Below, in pieces: positions 50,001 to 54,400 of a stretch of 64,000 bases of DNA (within the stretch, counting starts at the first letter, position 1; the number at the start of each line of letters is the position of its first letter). Source of the stretch: Muricea muricata. Lineage: Eukaryota > Cnidaria > Anthozoa > Malacalcyonacea > Plexauridae. The notes under the pieces were generated by a model that made no database searches, was not told where the DNA came from, and saw only the letters and a program-made list of their open reading frames with translations. A program made the position numbers and the translations under genes. The stretch is from contig OY979717.1 in NCBI GenBank assembly GCA_963855995.1, positions 23,276,746-23,340,745 of the forward strand, written 5' to 3'.

Positions 50001-51461
50001 AGACTCTAAAACAGGTATATTGTTAAATACCCAAGGCATTTAAAGCTAGTAAGAAAGACTGCATACTGTTTAGTTTTCGAAATTAGAACATCACAATTAG
50101 AACAACAATGACTCCAAAACTATGGAAATATTTAAGAAAAATTATCTAATTGTCGTATATGTAATTTTTGTGCTCTTTGGGAAGATGCCTTGCCAAAAAT
50201 GAGAAACCAAGTTTCCTCATGATGTGTGGTACGCATCGAAACACTTTTAGCCAACGCCCACGGCCTAGTATAAGTATGCACGGTCAGTTTAGAAGGCGAA
50301 TGGATTTTTAGATATGTAAGTGCAAGCAGATAAAGTACTTTCCTTCACAGAGATACAAAATTTTGGAACAGATTAAACTAAATTGTCGATAACGTGACGA
50401 ACTAACAGTTGTAAAGCGGGGAACTGATAACAAATTTATTTTTCATTGTGTACACATGCTGACAAGTAAGCACAAATTTCTGTTCTTCTTGTGCATTTTA
50501 GGAAAACAACAATACTGATGATACATCTGATGCAGAATCGAAGGTGCCGGCGCCTGTGAAAGCAAACGGGGGGATAGATAACCGAGCCTTTAGTCTAAGT
50601 GAGGAGAATTTGAACGCTGGGGAGGAGAAACGATTAATTCGAAAGTACAAGGTGAGGAATTTGAGATGACAATCTAATATATTAAGTATCTATGCATTAT
50701 GGATTTTATGTGCAGTAAAACTGAAGTCATCTGTCATTGAAGTGAAGCGTAGTTTTTAAGATATTTGAAGCAATTTGTGATTGTTTAGATCATAGACAGT
50801 CCAGAAGACATTAGATGTCTTCTGGATTGTCTATGTTTAGATGTATATGCCATATTTTGGTAAATTAAATGCGTAAATAAGCCAAACTTTTAACGCTGTT
50901 CATTATTTTGTTGCTCATTATTTTTCTTTCTATTTCCTTTTGTTCTCTCTTTCTTGACGGCACTAATGACAGTTTGCAATATCAATCCTGTCATAATAAT
51001 GTATCAAGAGCCTTAGCTTAAGGTTTTATATTATAGGCATTGATTCTCTTTTAAAAACGGCATGGTGTAGATACACGTTAAGTGAGCTACTTACCCGGCC
51101 TCTGGTAGTTTTTTCAGCCGCACATATTTAGTACCCCCTGAACAGTAAACCCCGTATTGGGGAGGGGGTAATTAATAGGCTTCAGAATACACTGATGCAA
51201 CAATTTTGGGAGAAAATTCCCCAGAAAATTCTGAACTCACGTTTCCCTAAATTAGATTTCCTGCTACAGGATCACGCATTCTAGCTATTTGTTTCTACGT
51301 GCGAAACGCTCATTTCGTTACATTCTTTTTTATCAATTATTTTTTAATTAATGTAGGATCCCCCTTCAGAGACAACACCAGAAACAAATAAAGATATGTC
51401 TAATGGCAAAGTTGGTAACGATGTAAAAAGTGACATAAATTCAGTTAATTCTGCCGAGTAG
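10874..51461 (+). CDS. Receptor tyrosine kinase gene, 22 exons, 3' complete (5' exons not in view)
   Basis: This spans the whole gene model; the exons are listed separately. The spliced product is 859 residues from the first exon seen. It reads FN3-like modules (1-238), an EGF module (246-287), a transmembrane helix (about 309-331), a juxtamembrane segment, and a tyrosine kinase domain (about 411-745) with an insert at about 508-575, then a tail. Catalytic residues seen are the GKGAFG loop (418-423), VAIK lysine 445, helix C glutamate 462, HRDLAARN (611-618) and DFG (631-633). Residue 640 is the single tyrosine of the activation loop. The loop [15 protein letters not shown] resembles Tie kinases most, by eye. 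Every intron has GT..AG ends and all phases agree. As a receptor it should sit in the plasma membrane and phosphorylate tyrosines on ligand binding. The ligand is unknown. The start codon and signal peptide are missing. Confidence 0.92.
11058..11090. repeat. Short hairpin, AGCAGGTTAGTT arms
   Basis: AGCAGGTTAGTT and its exact inverse are separated by six bases just downstream of receptor exon 1. Variants of the same word (ACCTGC, ACTTGC) recur up to the large hairpin at 11444, so the two may belong to one unit. Confidence 0.6.
11444..11595. repeat. Large near-perfect hairpin, about 70-base arms
   Basis: The left arm runs from CAACTTACTTGCAGG through GGGATTAACGCACCTCGG and CTGACAGCTGTTCGAACC. 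It is mirrored almost base for base on the right, ending CTGCAAGTAAGTTTG. The loop is about eleven bases (TCGCTTCGCTC, itself nearly palindromic). It is non-coding and lies in a receptor intron. It could be a foldback element or a transcribed hairpin. Confidence 0.85.
11601..13478. other. Intron sequence with no recognised feature
   Basis: AT-rich intron between receptor exons 1 and 2. The open frames here are short and show no domain. No repeat structure was recognised beyond simple AT tracts. Confidence 0.4.
13479..14506. mobile_element. Long-TIR element, CATAG family, copy 2
   Basis: The ends CAAAGATATAGGAG and CTTCTATATTTATG match the family termini. Just inside, CTAGCGC.CGTGAC and an AAGATGGTG/CACCATCTT pair mirror each other. 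The inverted arms are about 370 bases. The flanks CGTACCCT (13471-13478) and CGTATACT (14507-14514) agree at six of eight bases, a decayed duplication. The centre (about 13870-14160) is similar, inverted, to 19185-19440 in copy 3. Confidence 0.8.
14751..14863 (+). CDS. Receptor exon 2, extracellular
   Basis: The acceptor is TTGCTTACAG and the donor GTATGT. It begins with the last two bases of a split codon and ends in phase 0. It encodes [18 protein letters not shown] and ends FKLKDK. It is probably the first part of a second extracellular module, with no firm family signature. Confidence 0.7.
15042..15210. repeat. Paired palindromes GTGTTTGGAT..ATCCAAACAC
   Basis: Two palindromes with the same arms lie at about 15042-15067 and 15184-15210, the second with a slightly longer spacer. 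They sit in an intron stretch with CCAAACA words elsewhere (15234-15241) and may be the ends of a small degenerate element. Confidence 0.45.
15420..15683 (-). pseudogene. Tc1/mariner (Tc3-like) transposase deletion derivative
   Basis: The minus strand reads [16 protein letters not shown], the opening of the N-terminal helix-turn-helix of mariner-type transposases. It then passes directly into [20 protein letters not shown], which is the C-terminal segment of the same family. The whole DDE catalytic core is deleted between them without breaking the frame. It cannot code an active enzyme. No terminal repeats were recognised around it. Confidence 0.65.
15700..16899. other. Intron sequence with no recognised feature
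   Basis: Intron between receptor exons 2 and 3. No coding, TIR or tandem structure was recognised. Confidence 0.4.
16900..16980 (+). CDS. Receptor exon 3, extracellular
   Basis: The acceptor is CCTATATAG and the donor GTAAGT. It has 27 whole codons, with [20 protein letters not shown] and a final TVE. The exon is symmetric (phase 0/0). One unpaired cysteine is present. Confidence 0.7.
17185..17226. repeat. Tandem duplication of a 21-base word
   Basis: ATGCCGAACAACATTTCAAA occurs twice in direct succession. Confidence 0.6.
18035..19853. mobile_element. Long-TIR element, CATAG family, copy 3
   Basis: Clean ends CATAGATATAGGAG and CTATATCTATG are flanked by a perfect 8-bp duplication, GTCAAAAC (18027-18034 and 19854-19861). 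The arms share CCTAGCGCGCGTGACCCC, a TTTTGACCGGTTTCGTCA stretch and ATCACGATCGATCGCA with copy 2. No transposase was recognised. A decayed relative of the 7858-8297 palindromic element lies inside, near 18899-19055. Confidence 0.88.
20120..20186 (+). CDS. Receptor exon 4, extracellular
   Basis: The acceptor TTTTTGTAG lies upstream and the donor is G/GTACTT. It continues the module with [19 protein letters not shown]. It ends one base into a codon, matching exon 5. Confidence 0.65.
20415..20754. mobile_element. TIR element, CATAGTTAATAGAG ends
   Basis: Inverted ends CATAGTTAATAGAG continue almost perfectly through GATGGTTTGGAAACTCATTA and beyond, about 150 bases per arm, so nearly the whole element folds back. 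The flanks share GGCACAT (seven bases; eight if one terminal base is moved). The termini resemble the CATAG family (CATAGATATAGGAG), though the interior differs. Confidence 0.78.
21142..21724. repeat. Perfect (ACACC)n microsatellite, about 117 units
   Basis: The unit ACACC (GGTGT on the other strand) repeats for 583 bases with no interruption. It lies in the intron between receptor exons 4 and 5. Every reading frame on both strands is open through it, giving HHTTP or WCGVV repeats that are not genes. The lack of any variant unit points to recent expansion or to smoothing by assembly. Confidence 0.97.
22020..22075. promoter_or_regulatory. Possible CRE-like sites upstream of the nested gene
   Basis: CGTGACGTCACTTG and GTGACATCACATGATG lie about 120-170 bases upstream of the ATG at 22188. 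The first contains the full palindromic TGACGTCA word. The role is inferred only from position. Confidence 0.3.
22188..22410 (+). CDS. Nested small gene, exon 1: acidic N-terminus and half zinc finger
   Basis: The ATG at 22188 opens an acidic stretch ([18 protein letters not shown], then [13 protein letters not shown]) followed by [19 protein letters not shown]. The C-x2-C-x12-H pattern is the first three ligands of a C2H2-type finger. A fourth ligand at the usual distance is not seen. The donor is AACG/GTATGT, leaving phase 1. The gene lies wholly within a receptor intron on the same strand. Function unknown. Confidence 0.65.
22542..22855 (+). CDS. Nested small gene, exon 2
   Basis: The acceptor is ATGATTAG. 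Two bases complete the split codon, so the phase matches exon 1 and gives 178 residues in all. It encodes [40 protein letters not shown] and ends LILRLCTDL at TAG 22853-22855. The composition looks like real protein with well-spaced hydrophobics, but I recognise no family. It may be a host gene or a domesticated or transposon-linked one. Confidence 0.6.
22856..23737. other. Intron sequence with no recognised feature
   Basis: Follows the nested gene. It contains an AATAAA-like word (23221-23226, AAATAAAATG) that could serve as that gene's polyadenylation signal. Otherwise nothing is recognised. Confidence 0.35.
23738..23865 (+). mobile_element. Penelope-like element 3' end fragment
   Basis: It shares AATTGTAAACCACTGT, CCTGTCGAAGACTGCAGACT and GCAGTCGAAAGCTCGT with the 3' region of the Penelope-like element at 31600-31710, in the same order and spacing. 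Only the tail is present, with no coding part. Confidence 0.7.
24111..24339. mobile_element. Mutator-like MITE with 9-bp target duplication
   Basis: Inverted ends GGTTATCTGGAAAACACGGA are flanked by a perfect 9-base duplication, ATTATAATC (24102-24110 and 24340-24348). Nine-base duplications are typical of Mutator-like elements. Arms of roughly 45-60 bases hold repeats of ACACGGACA, and the left-centre contains telomere-like CTAACTCTAACCCTAACT words. There is no coding capacity. Confidence 0.85.
24948..25150 (+). CDS. Receptor exon 5, FN3 domain A-E strands
   Basis: The acceptor is TTTAACTAG and the donor GTAAGT. The exon reads [18 protein letters not shown], then [20 protein letters not shown] and [11 protein letters not shown]. 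The tryptophan and the Y.V pattern fit FN3 strands B to E. Several NxS/T sites suggest N-glycosylation. Confidence 0.8.
25605..26127. mobile_element. TTAA-target TIR element
   Basis: TTAA at 25601-25604 and 26128-26131 flanks ends AGGGTAATGGCAACAAA and AAGGAAATGGCAACAAA (right strand). The arms run about 150 bases, sharing CTCATTTGAAAGAGACTC and a CGCCATCTTGGAT block. It is non-autonomous, lying in the intron after receptor exon 5. Confidence 0.85.
26749..27101. mobile_element. hAT-like MITE, CAGTGAACTC ends
   Basis: The ends CAGTGAACTCTA and TAGAGTTCACTG continue with ACTGGAACGATAACT in both arms. A GCCGCCATCTT block follows on the left (26790s), with a similar block near 27010. The flanks ATCTCGTC and ATCTCATT agree at six of eight bases, consistent with an aged 8-bp duplication. 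Confidence 0.75.
27143..28004. mobile_element. Foldback element with mirrored arms
   Basis: The arms share GGCGGAAGTAATTGCAA at the ends, then ACAATATGTTTAAATA and TTTATGCAACCAAAGAAA further in. The left arm carries a minus-strand frame (27262-27486) with [20 protein letters not shown] and two 19-base repeats. It may be a captured gene piece, but I cannot assign it. Confidence 0.65.
28039..28101 (+). CDS. Receptor exon 6, FN3 domain continuation
   Basis: The acceptor is ATATATAG and the donor GTAAGC. It has 21 codons, reading [12 protein letters not shown], the L..G..Y.A motif of FN3 strand F. Confidence 0.8.
28379..28551. mobile_element. Small foldback element
   Basis: The left arm ATGGACGAAAGGTAGAATTT then CAAGATG is mirrored by CATCTTGAAAATCTACCTGT then CGTCCAT. 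The arms are about 52 bases around a 70-base centre. Confidence 0.65.
28560..28960. repeat. GTCCA/TGGAC-rich stretch
   Basis: The words AATGTCCA, GTCCACTGGAC, GGACATTGG and AGTGGAC recur in both orientations. A second, partly tandem cluster of the same words is at 33060-33350. No gene is recognised. Confidence 0.55.
29140..30320. other. Intron sequence with no recognised gene
   Basis: AT-rich intron with short direct echoes (ACTAGTTATCACACTA twice near 29510-29560). Nothing coding is recognised. The roughly 260-base minus-strand frame at 29860-30120 has no domain. Confidence 0.35.
30325..30375. repeat. Hairpin CACCCCCTCTA..TAGAGGGGGTG
   Basis: Arms of about 22 bases (CACCCCCTCTAAAATTGATTA and its near inverse) around a short spacer. 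It may be a tiny MITE. Confidence 0.65.
30566..31528 (+). pseudogene. Penelope RT C-terminus plus GIY-YIG endonuclease
   Basis: The open frame runs from a piece of the RT palm ([18 protein letters not shown]) to a stop at 31528, about 309 residues from the ATG at 30599. RT thumb text follows ([20 protein letters not shown]). The endonuclease then follows: [20 protein letters not shown], the GIY-YIG core, with [11 protein letters not shown] and an [17 protein letters not shown] stretch. In intact elements the palm has a YVDD-type motif. Here it reads FMDG, so polymerase activity would be lost. The fingers are missing. The long uninterrupted frame suggests a fairly young copy. Confidence 0.85.
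31670..31702 (+). ncRNA. Hammerhead-ribozyme-like motif in the Penelope 3' region
   Basis: CTGTCGAAGACTGC, a short loop, then GCAGTCGAAAG form a strong stem bounded by CTGNNGA-like and GAAA boxes. This is the layout of the hammerhead core reported for Penelope-like elements. The usual A after CTG is T here, and stems I and III are not obvious, so it may be inactive. The same motif is at 23801-23832. Confidence 0.45.
31750..32895 (+). pseudogene. Second retroelement: RT plus GIY-YIG-like end (degenerate)
   Basis: The plus strand reads [12 protein letters not shown], then [12 protein letters not shown] holding the RT catalytic pair, then [20 protein letters not shown] and [11 protein letters not shown]. 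After many stops and shifts it reads [10 protein letters not shown] and [20 protein letters not shown] with [20 protein letters not shown], a GIY-YIG-like block. This family is widespread in cnidarian and other invertebrate genomes and is related to Penelope-like elements (from memory of the family). It is clearly dead. Confidence 0.7.
33213..33300. repeat. Tandem 21-base repeat with GTCCACTGGAC
   Basis: GTCCACTGGACGAATGGAAA recurs three times in direct succession, with flanking variants (GTCCATTGGAC, GTCCAATTGTCCG). The core word is palindromic. Translation as repeated DEWKCPL is a by-product. Confidence 0.85.
33468..33642. mobile_element. Small TIR element
   Basis: GTTTCCGAGCGTTTTCA on the left is mirrored by TGAAAACATTCGGAAGC on the right. 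CACACGA and CCGTGTGC lie further out. It is about 175 bases, non-coding. The target duplication is not resolved. Confidence 0.6.
33779..33839 (+). CDS. Receptor exon 7, end of FN3 domain
   Basis: The acceptor is TTATTTTTAG and the donor GTAAGG. It encodes [20 protein letters not shown] and ends one base into a codon. This fits the FN3 strand G region. Confidence 0.75.
34293..34442 (+). CDS. Receptor exon 8, EGF-like domain
   Basis: The acceptor is TTCTCTACAG and the donor GTATAT. Six cysteines at residues 246, 251, 257, 268, 270 and 287 have the spacing C-x4-C-x5-C-x10-C-x-C-x16-C of an EGF module (disulfides 1-3, 2-4, 5-6 expected). The module is encoded by a single symmetric phase-1 exon, the usual form for EGF shuffling. 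Confidence 0.85.
34443..36938. other. Intron sequence around exon 9, little recognised
   Basis: Apart from receptor exon 9 (35838-35873) nothing coding is recognised. A CCTAGCCTCGTTCCCAGGG stretch with GGGAGGGAAATGCCCTGGC at 36198-36240 looks like part of a dispersed repeat, by its unusual GC content. Confidence 0.35.
35838..35873 (+). CDS. Receptor exon 9, microexon with two cysteines
   Basis: A 36-base phase 1/1 exon between TTCCCTGTAG and GTATTT, encoding [12 protein letters not shown]. Two cysteines six residues apart look like the start of another EGF module that is not completed by the next exon I found. Confidence 0.6.
36939..37084. mobile_element. Short MITE, GCCGGTTGTATAAAA ends
   Basis: GGGCCGGTTGTATAAAA on the left and TTTTTATACAACCGGCTCC on the right form near-perfect inverted ends of a 146-base element. 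Inner TAATCACTTTTTTAATCAC words are also mirrored. Confidence 0.78.
37085..38830. other. Intron sequence with no recognised gene
   Basis: AT-rich intron before the transmembrane exon. No coding or repeat structure was recognised except a short GA run (38581-38595). Confidence 0.35.
38831..39029 (+). CDS. Receptor exon 10, transmembrane helix and juxtamembrane
   Basis: The acceptor is TTTCTTGTAG and the donor GTAAGT. A hydrophobic run [18 protein letters not shown] then VIIW, followed by KYFHRKR, is a single-pass helix with a basic stop-transfer end. The juxtamembrane segment contains NTYDYQHP with two tyrosines. Confidence 0.88.
39125..39636. mobile_element. TTAA-target foldback element
   Basis: TTAA flanks at 39121-39124 and 39637-39640. 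The ends are AGTGCTTATAAGTCCAAAAT and AGTGCTTATAAACCCAAAAT (right strand). The arms run about 120 bases, with AAAAAAGTTAGT and AACGCTCA/TAAGCGTT blocks mirrored. No transposase. It lies in the intron after the transmembrane exon. Confidence 0.85.
39764..40344. mobile_element. TIR element with repeated ATCCGGTA words
   Basis: GGGCGTTCACACTATACCGG on the left is mirrored by CCGGTATAGTCTAAACGGGG on the right. The interior carries several ACCGGAT/ATCCGGTA words in both orientations and GGAGTGAAAAT repeats. The target duplication is not clear. Confidence 0.68.
40771..41015 (+). CDS. Receptor exon 11, kinase N-lobe start
   Basis: The acceptor is CTTAATATAG and the donor G/GTAAAG. It carries [18 protein letters not shown], the glycine-rich ATP loop, and TTVAIKTLA with the ATP-binding lysine (residue 445). 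Confidence 0.93.
41160..43249 (+). pseudogene. LINE ORF2 (RT) remnant, interrupted by another LINE
   Basis: The plus strand reads [14 protein letters not shown], then [19 protein letters not shown] and [20 protein letters not shown], then [33 protein letters not shown] follows, where the normal FADD catalytic pair has become FADE. The thumb continues with [19 protein letters not shown]. The C-terminal part with [13 protein letters not shown] and LPKPRTN is split by the insertion at 42301-42957 and resumes as [20 protein letters not shown]. It ends in a tail near 43249 that runs into a (CTACCA)n array. There are many frameshifts. Confidence 0.82.
42301..42957 (-). mobile_element. 5'-truncated LINE inserted antisense into the LINE at 41160-43249
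   Basis: ACAAATA is duplicated at 42294-42300 and 42958-42964. The minus strand has an open frame (42961 down to 42476) reading [34 protein letters not shown] and a closing [18 protein letters not shown], an ORF2 C-terminus. The 3' end lies at the left with an ATT-repeat tail (42301-42319). Removing it joins the host LINE frame exactly. Confidence 0.85.
43250..43381. repeat. (CTACCA)n microsatellite, about 20 units
   Basis: The array begins as CTACTACTACTAC next to the LINE tail, becomes regular CTACCA, and ends as CTACTACTACTAC. It probably grew from the LINE's 3' tail. The LPLPLP translation is a by-product. Confidence 0.9.
43700..44120 (+). pseudogene. Retroelement C-terminal endonuclease-like fragment
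   Basis: Reads [20 protein letters not shown], then [19 protein letters not shown]. After a one-base shift near 43905 it continues [33 protein letters not shown] and [19 protein letters not shown]. The RPD...ELTV layout resembles the PD-(D/E)XK endonuclease at the C-terminus of restriction-like-endonuclease LINEs. The family call is from memory and moderate. Confidence 0.5.
44307..44491 (+). CDS. Receptor exon 12, helix C to hinge
   Basis: The acceptor is TTCAATAG and the donor GTAATG. It encodes [20 protein letters not shown] with helix C glutamate 462, then [17 protein letters not shown], the hinge and helix D of a receptor tyrosine kinase. Confidence 0.93.
44880..44930 (+). CDS. Receptor exon 13, kinase insert part 1
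   Basis: A 51-base symmetric exon (phase 0/0) between TTTTTATAG and GTAATT, encoding [17 protein letters not shown]. It is included because splice sites and phase fit. It could be optional, since skipping it keeps the frame. Confidence 0.65.
45020..45509. mobile_element. TIR element, GAGACCTTTAGTTTGGCG ends
   Basis: Perfect inverted ends AGAGACCTTTAGTTTGGCGT continue through TTACGGCAAACGGCAAACCT, then decay. It lies in the intron between the two kinase-insert exons. ATTA-rich flanks prevent a clear target duplication. No coding. Confidence 0.82.
45771..45891 (+). CDS. Receptor exon 14, kinase insert part 2
   Basis: The acceptor is TCATTCATAG and the donor GTATTT. It encodes [29 protein letters not shown] and a charged end, ERTVEEVE. 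This hydrophilic insert with two tyrosines lies between helices D and E, as in split receptor kinases. Confidence 0.85.
46211..46311 (+). CDS. Receptor exon 15, helix E
   Basis: The acceptor is ATTGTTTTAG and the donor GTAAGT. It ends with [14 protein letters not shown], the F.Q.A.GM signature just before the catalytic loop. Confidence 0.88.
46529..46731 (+). CDS. Receptor exon 16, catalytic and activation loops
   Basis: The acceptor is TATTCAAG and the donor GTAAGT. It holds [27 protein letters not shown], then [12 protein letters not shown] and YTTASDV. The HRDLAARN form is specific to tyrosine kinases. The loop has one tyrosine (640) before VKQTVGK, and the Tie-like KIP.RW..IE pattern follows. 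Confidence 0.95.
47237..47277 (+). CDS. Receptor exon 17, helix F
   Basis: A 41-base exon between TTCTTTAG and GTATAC, encoding [13 protein letters not shown]. With the DV ending exon 16 it forms the conserved SDVW.FGV.LWE block. Confidence 0.93.
47371..47497. mobile_element. Mariner-like MITE, TA flanks
   Basis: TA/CAGGGTGTCCTAAAAACCGAA on the left and TTCGGCTTTTCTGGGACACC then ATG/TA on the right: 127 bases with TA duplications and a GGTGTCC terminus typical of Tc1/mariner elements. It lies in the intron between helix F and the C-lobe exons. Confidence 0.82.
47755..47851 (+). CDS. Receptor exon 18, kinase C-lobe
   Basis: The acceptor is TTTTTTGCAG and the donor GTAAAT. It encodes [20 protein letters not shown] and [11 protein letters not shown], the P(Y)...G.RLE..  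segment of the C-lobe. Confidence 0.92.
47988..48139 (+). CDS. Receptor exon 19, end of kinase and YVNL motif
   Basis: The acceptor is CTGTTAAG and the donor [25 protein letters not shown] is the closing kinase motif with the C-lobe arginine. STYVNLDSL (tyrosine 750) fits the Y-x-N-x consensus bound by Grb2-type SH2 domains. Confidence 0.92.
48438..48466 (+). CDS. Receptor exon 20, tail microexon
   Basis: A 29-base exon between CTCATATAG and GTAAGA, encoding [10 protein letters not shown] with the split first codon. It is acidic. The phase fits both neighbours, but being short it is less certain. Confidence 0.65.
48467..50501. other. Intron sequence with no recognised feature
   Basis: Intron between the two tail exons. 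Open frames are short. No TIR or tandem repeat was recognised. Confidence 0.35.
50502..50651 (+). CDS. Receptor exon 21, cytoplasmic tail
   Basis: The acceptor is GTGCATTTTAG and the donor GTGAGG. It has fifty codons, polar and low in complexity, with [14 protein letters not shown] and [15 protein letters not shown]. No domain is recognised. Confidence 0.8.
50791..50835. repeat. Tight 21-base-pair hairpin
   Basis: CATAGACAGTCCAGAAGACAT is followed by three bases and the near-perfect inverse, with one G-T wobble. It lies in the intron before the last receptor exon. The stem is shorter than most animal pre-microRNAs. Confidence 0.75.
51357..51461 (+). CDS. Receptor exon 22, last coding exon and stop
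   Basis: The acceptor is TTAATGTAG. It encodes [17 protein letters not shown] and ends SVNSAE followed by TAG (51459-51461). The sum of all 22 exons is divisible by three, which supports the model. Confidence 0.82.
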   Translation, partial: DPPSETTPETNKDMSNGKVGNDVKSDINSVNSAE

Positions 51462-54400
51462 ATACTTGTGAAACCACAGATACCCGAGATATCTCGGGAT
51501 ATGTGAGATAACCACAGATACCAATTAACATCTAGGCTTTTTAAGAGATCCTGAAAACTATAGGAAAGGACGGAAAAATGACACACAATTCCATGCACAT
51601 ATTTTGGGATTCTGTATTGCATTTCTTTCATGTAACATCTGTAGCTATAACCGTCCAGAATGGGCATGTGTAAAAATATAAAAAAAACATTCGTCATTGA
51701 GTGAAAATTCGCAATTAAATACGGAAAAACCCCGATAGTATTTGGCAAAAATGTATCCGCGTCTTATTTCAGCTTTGCGAAGTCGCCAAATTTACATATT
51801 CGTTGTTCAATCTGATGTAACTTATTTATCAATTACCGGTTTCTATATGCCGTTTTGGCAAATTTGCACTCTATGATGAATTTATGTTTTTATATTTTGT
51901 TATAGGTGCAGTTCATTCTTAGCAGCTTTTCAGATTTTGATTTAAAAAAAAAAGATTGCCAAAAAAAAGATTGGCAATAGTTCATAGCTATTGTTTTTTG
52001 GTTTGAAGGATAGTTTAGACTAGCGTAGGCAAAAGCTGAATCCGGGCTGAACTTGCATGGTAATATGTGCTATAACACGATTTTGCTTGAGACGTTGAGC
52101 AGACCTAAATGTGATCTTACCTTAATTCCGATAGTGTACAGCAAGTCGACTATTTGCTGAAACAATGAAAGCTCTTTGTACGGACCAAAAATCGTTTTCT
52201 TATTTTAAGAATAAAGTCTAATTTGAAGCAATTTTTCTTCAACAAGAAAATTTTCTCAAAGTAAGATTTGGTTTCTTAAAATATAAAATAGAATTTTTGC
52301 AATTAAGCAACGAAATAGAAAACACTAATTTGGTGTAGTAGGTATTTAGAGCGCAAATTGTTACAAAATTACGAGAAATCTTACTTATATGCTTATAATA
52401 TAACATATGAAAGGAAATGCTCGTGATTGCTTCCCATTATGTCTATAATTCAGAATTGCAATTTCGTTGAAAAAAATCGAAATTTCTATTGACAATGTTT
52501 GTTTTTAACCATTTAACCATTTTACAGATTTTTTACCGTAATATCAAGAACTTTATTATATTGTGATTCCAGGACAGGACCTGGCCAGTCACAAGCATGA
52601 TGCAGTCATGGAAGATTTCCTTGCATGTGCATTAGCATAAAGTTATTAACTTTGGAGGTGATATTATTCGTAAAGAAATTACGTAATCATCATACACAAA
52701 TTTTAAAGTTCAATTAAAATTTATCATTCAATTTTCATCTAAATTCAAACCTTAATCTACAGATTGAAGACTGAATAAATTAACAATATTTTTTTTCTCG
52801 GACCTTTGATGTCAATTGGATTAACAGGCGTAAACCACGTGCTATTCGGACTATCATATTCATGCAAACAAAACTCAGCACAGCTTCCATAATGTGTATA
52901 GGTAATCGTATGGAGCTGAGTAAAATTAAGGTTTAATTTCACGTGCATGTGTTTTAAAAAAATACACAAGTGAAATTAAACCTTAGTTTCACGAGAAGCC
53001 GATGCCACTATACTTATTAAACCTGTTAATAAAATATTTTTGTCTAGAAGATGTCTAGAAAACGATTTTCATTGTGCTCCTCAAAGTTTTCAACAAAATG
53101 TAAATTATGTTGTTTTTGTCCAGCACATGTAAGTTCAAAATGATTCCAGCGAAATGGTCTTTTGTTGAAGGTAATAGTAATTGTTTCTTTTGAGTGACGT
53201 ATACTGGGTGTTCCAAAAAAGTAATTTCAAAGGGGGAGGGGGGCTGTTTTGAGACGGACTGTATATCGTGTGTCCTCGTCAAAGCATGTCGTGGAAGCAA
53301 TGTAGTGTCGATAAATTGCGTTTGTAAATAGGGCCAATCATTGATTTTTTTAGTTCTTAACGGTTAGGAATATTTATTTACGTGTGTCCTTTACCAACCT
53401 GTAAATTCTTCATAAAACTTTATAACAGTCACTAACGCACGAGTTTGGCGCGCACGAGCTGCTGCTAACCGAACCATTGCAAAGGACATAGTTCAAACAA
53501 TTTGCACTTTTGGCAAACGACACTGGCGGGATAATCGAAAGCATATTATAAATCTACTACTAATTCGATCTCGTACCCGGAGCAATGCCTGTTCGCGGGT
53601 TAGGTTGGCATTGGCTCTGGGGAAACGGAATGAACTTTGCAATTTCATTGGCTGCGGTGAGATCAGTCGATGCACGCCCTGTGCACGCCATTCCTTGCGG
53701 GATTTTTGCGGGAAATACGCGTGGAATAAAACGCATGGAGTCGATGGACGTAAACAAATTTATCGTGGTAATTTATCATTTCTGTTTGAATAAAAATATT
53801 TATATATTTTTGAAATACAATTGGCGAAGCGTCATTTCGCTGGATAAAAAACTTACATTGGAAATTTATACTAGCTGGAAGCCTGGAACTTAAGAGTGAA
53901 GAAATTGCCTTTACTGTCAGTTTTTATTGGCGTCTGGCCCGTGTCCATTTCCTGAGCGTCTGTTTTACTGCATTTTGAATTCACGATGAAGTGTTTATGT
54001 TTGGAAATTTGCCTACCAAGGACTGGCAGTTGTTTTTCCATGAAGGCTTTGGTACAATAATACTGCTGTTTGATTATATTTACAATAGAATTGTATGGAT
54101 TTATTGAAGGCATTTAGATAATCTATTTTTGAGGTTTTATTGTATTCTAACCTAGAAAGTTACATAAGTATAATTTTCTTGTTAATAATAATTGCATTAT
54201 TTATATGGGTAGCTCATTAATTATAGCATGTGTGGAAAATAAATGTTAGAAAAATGTTCATACAGTGCATGTCCACATGGCACTTGATATTTCTTTGTGC
54301 ACATTGAACAATGATATGTTTAGTTGTGAACTCGGAGATCTATTAAGAAATGACCTGCTAATATATTTGTATTGTTCTCAAGACGTTTTATAAGCGTGCA

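Noticed and set aside
51344-51748. 134-codon minus-strand frame
   Set aside because: Antisense across the last receptor exon and its 3' flank; no domain, and the plus-strand exon has good splice and phase support.
53201-53240. Second mariner-like MITE
   Set aside because: Only one GGGTGTTCC-type end is seen, with no inverted partner or paired TA flank nearby.
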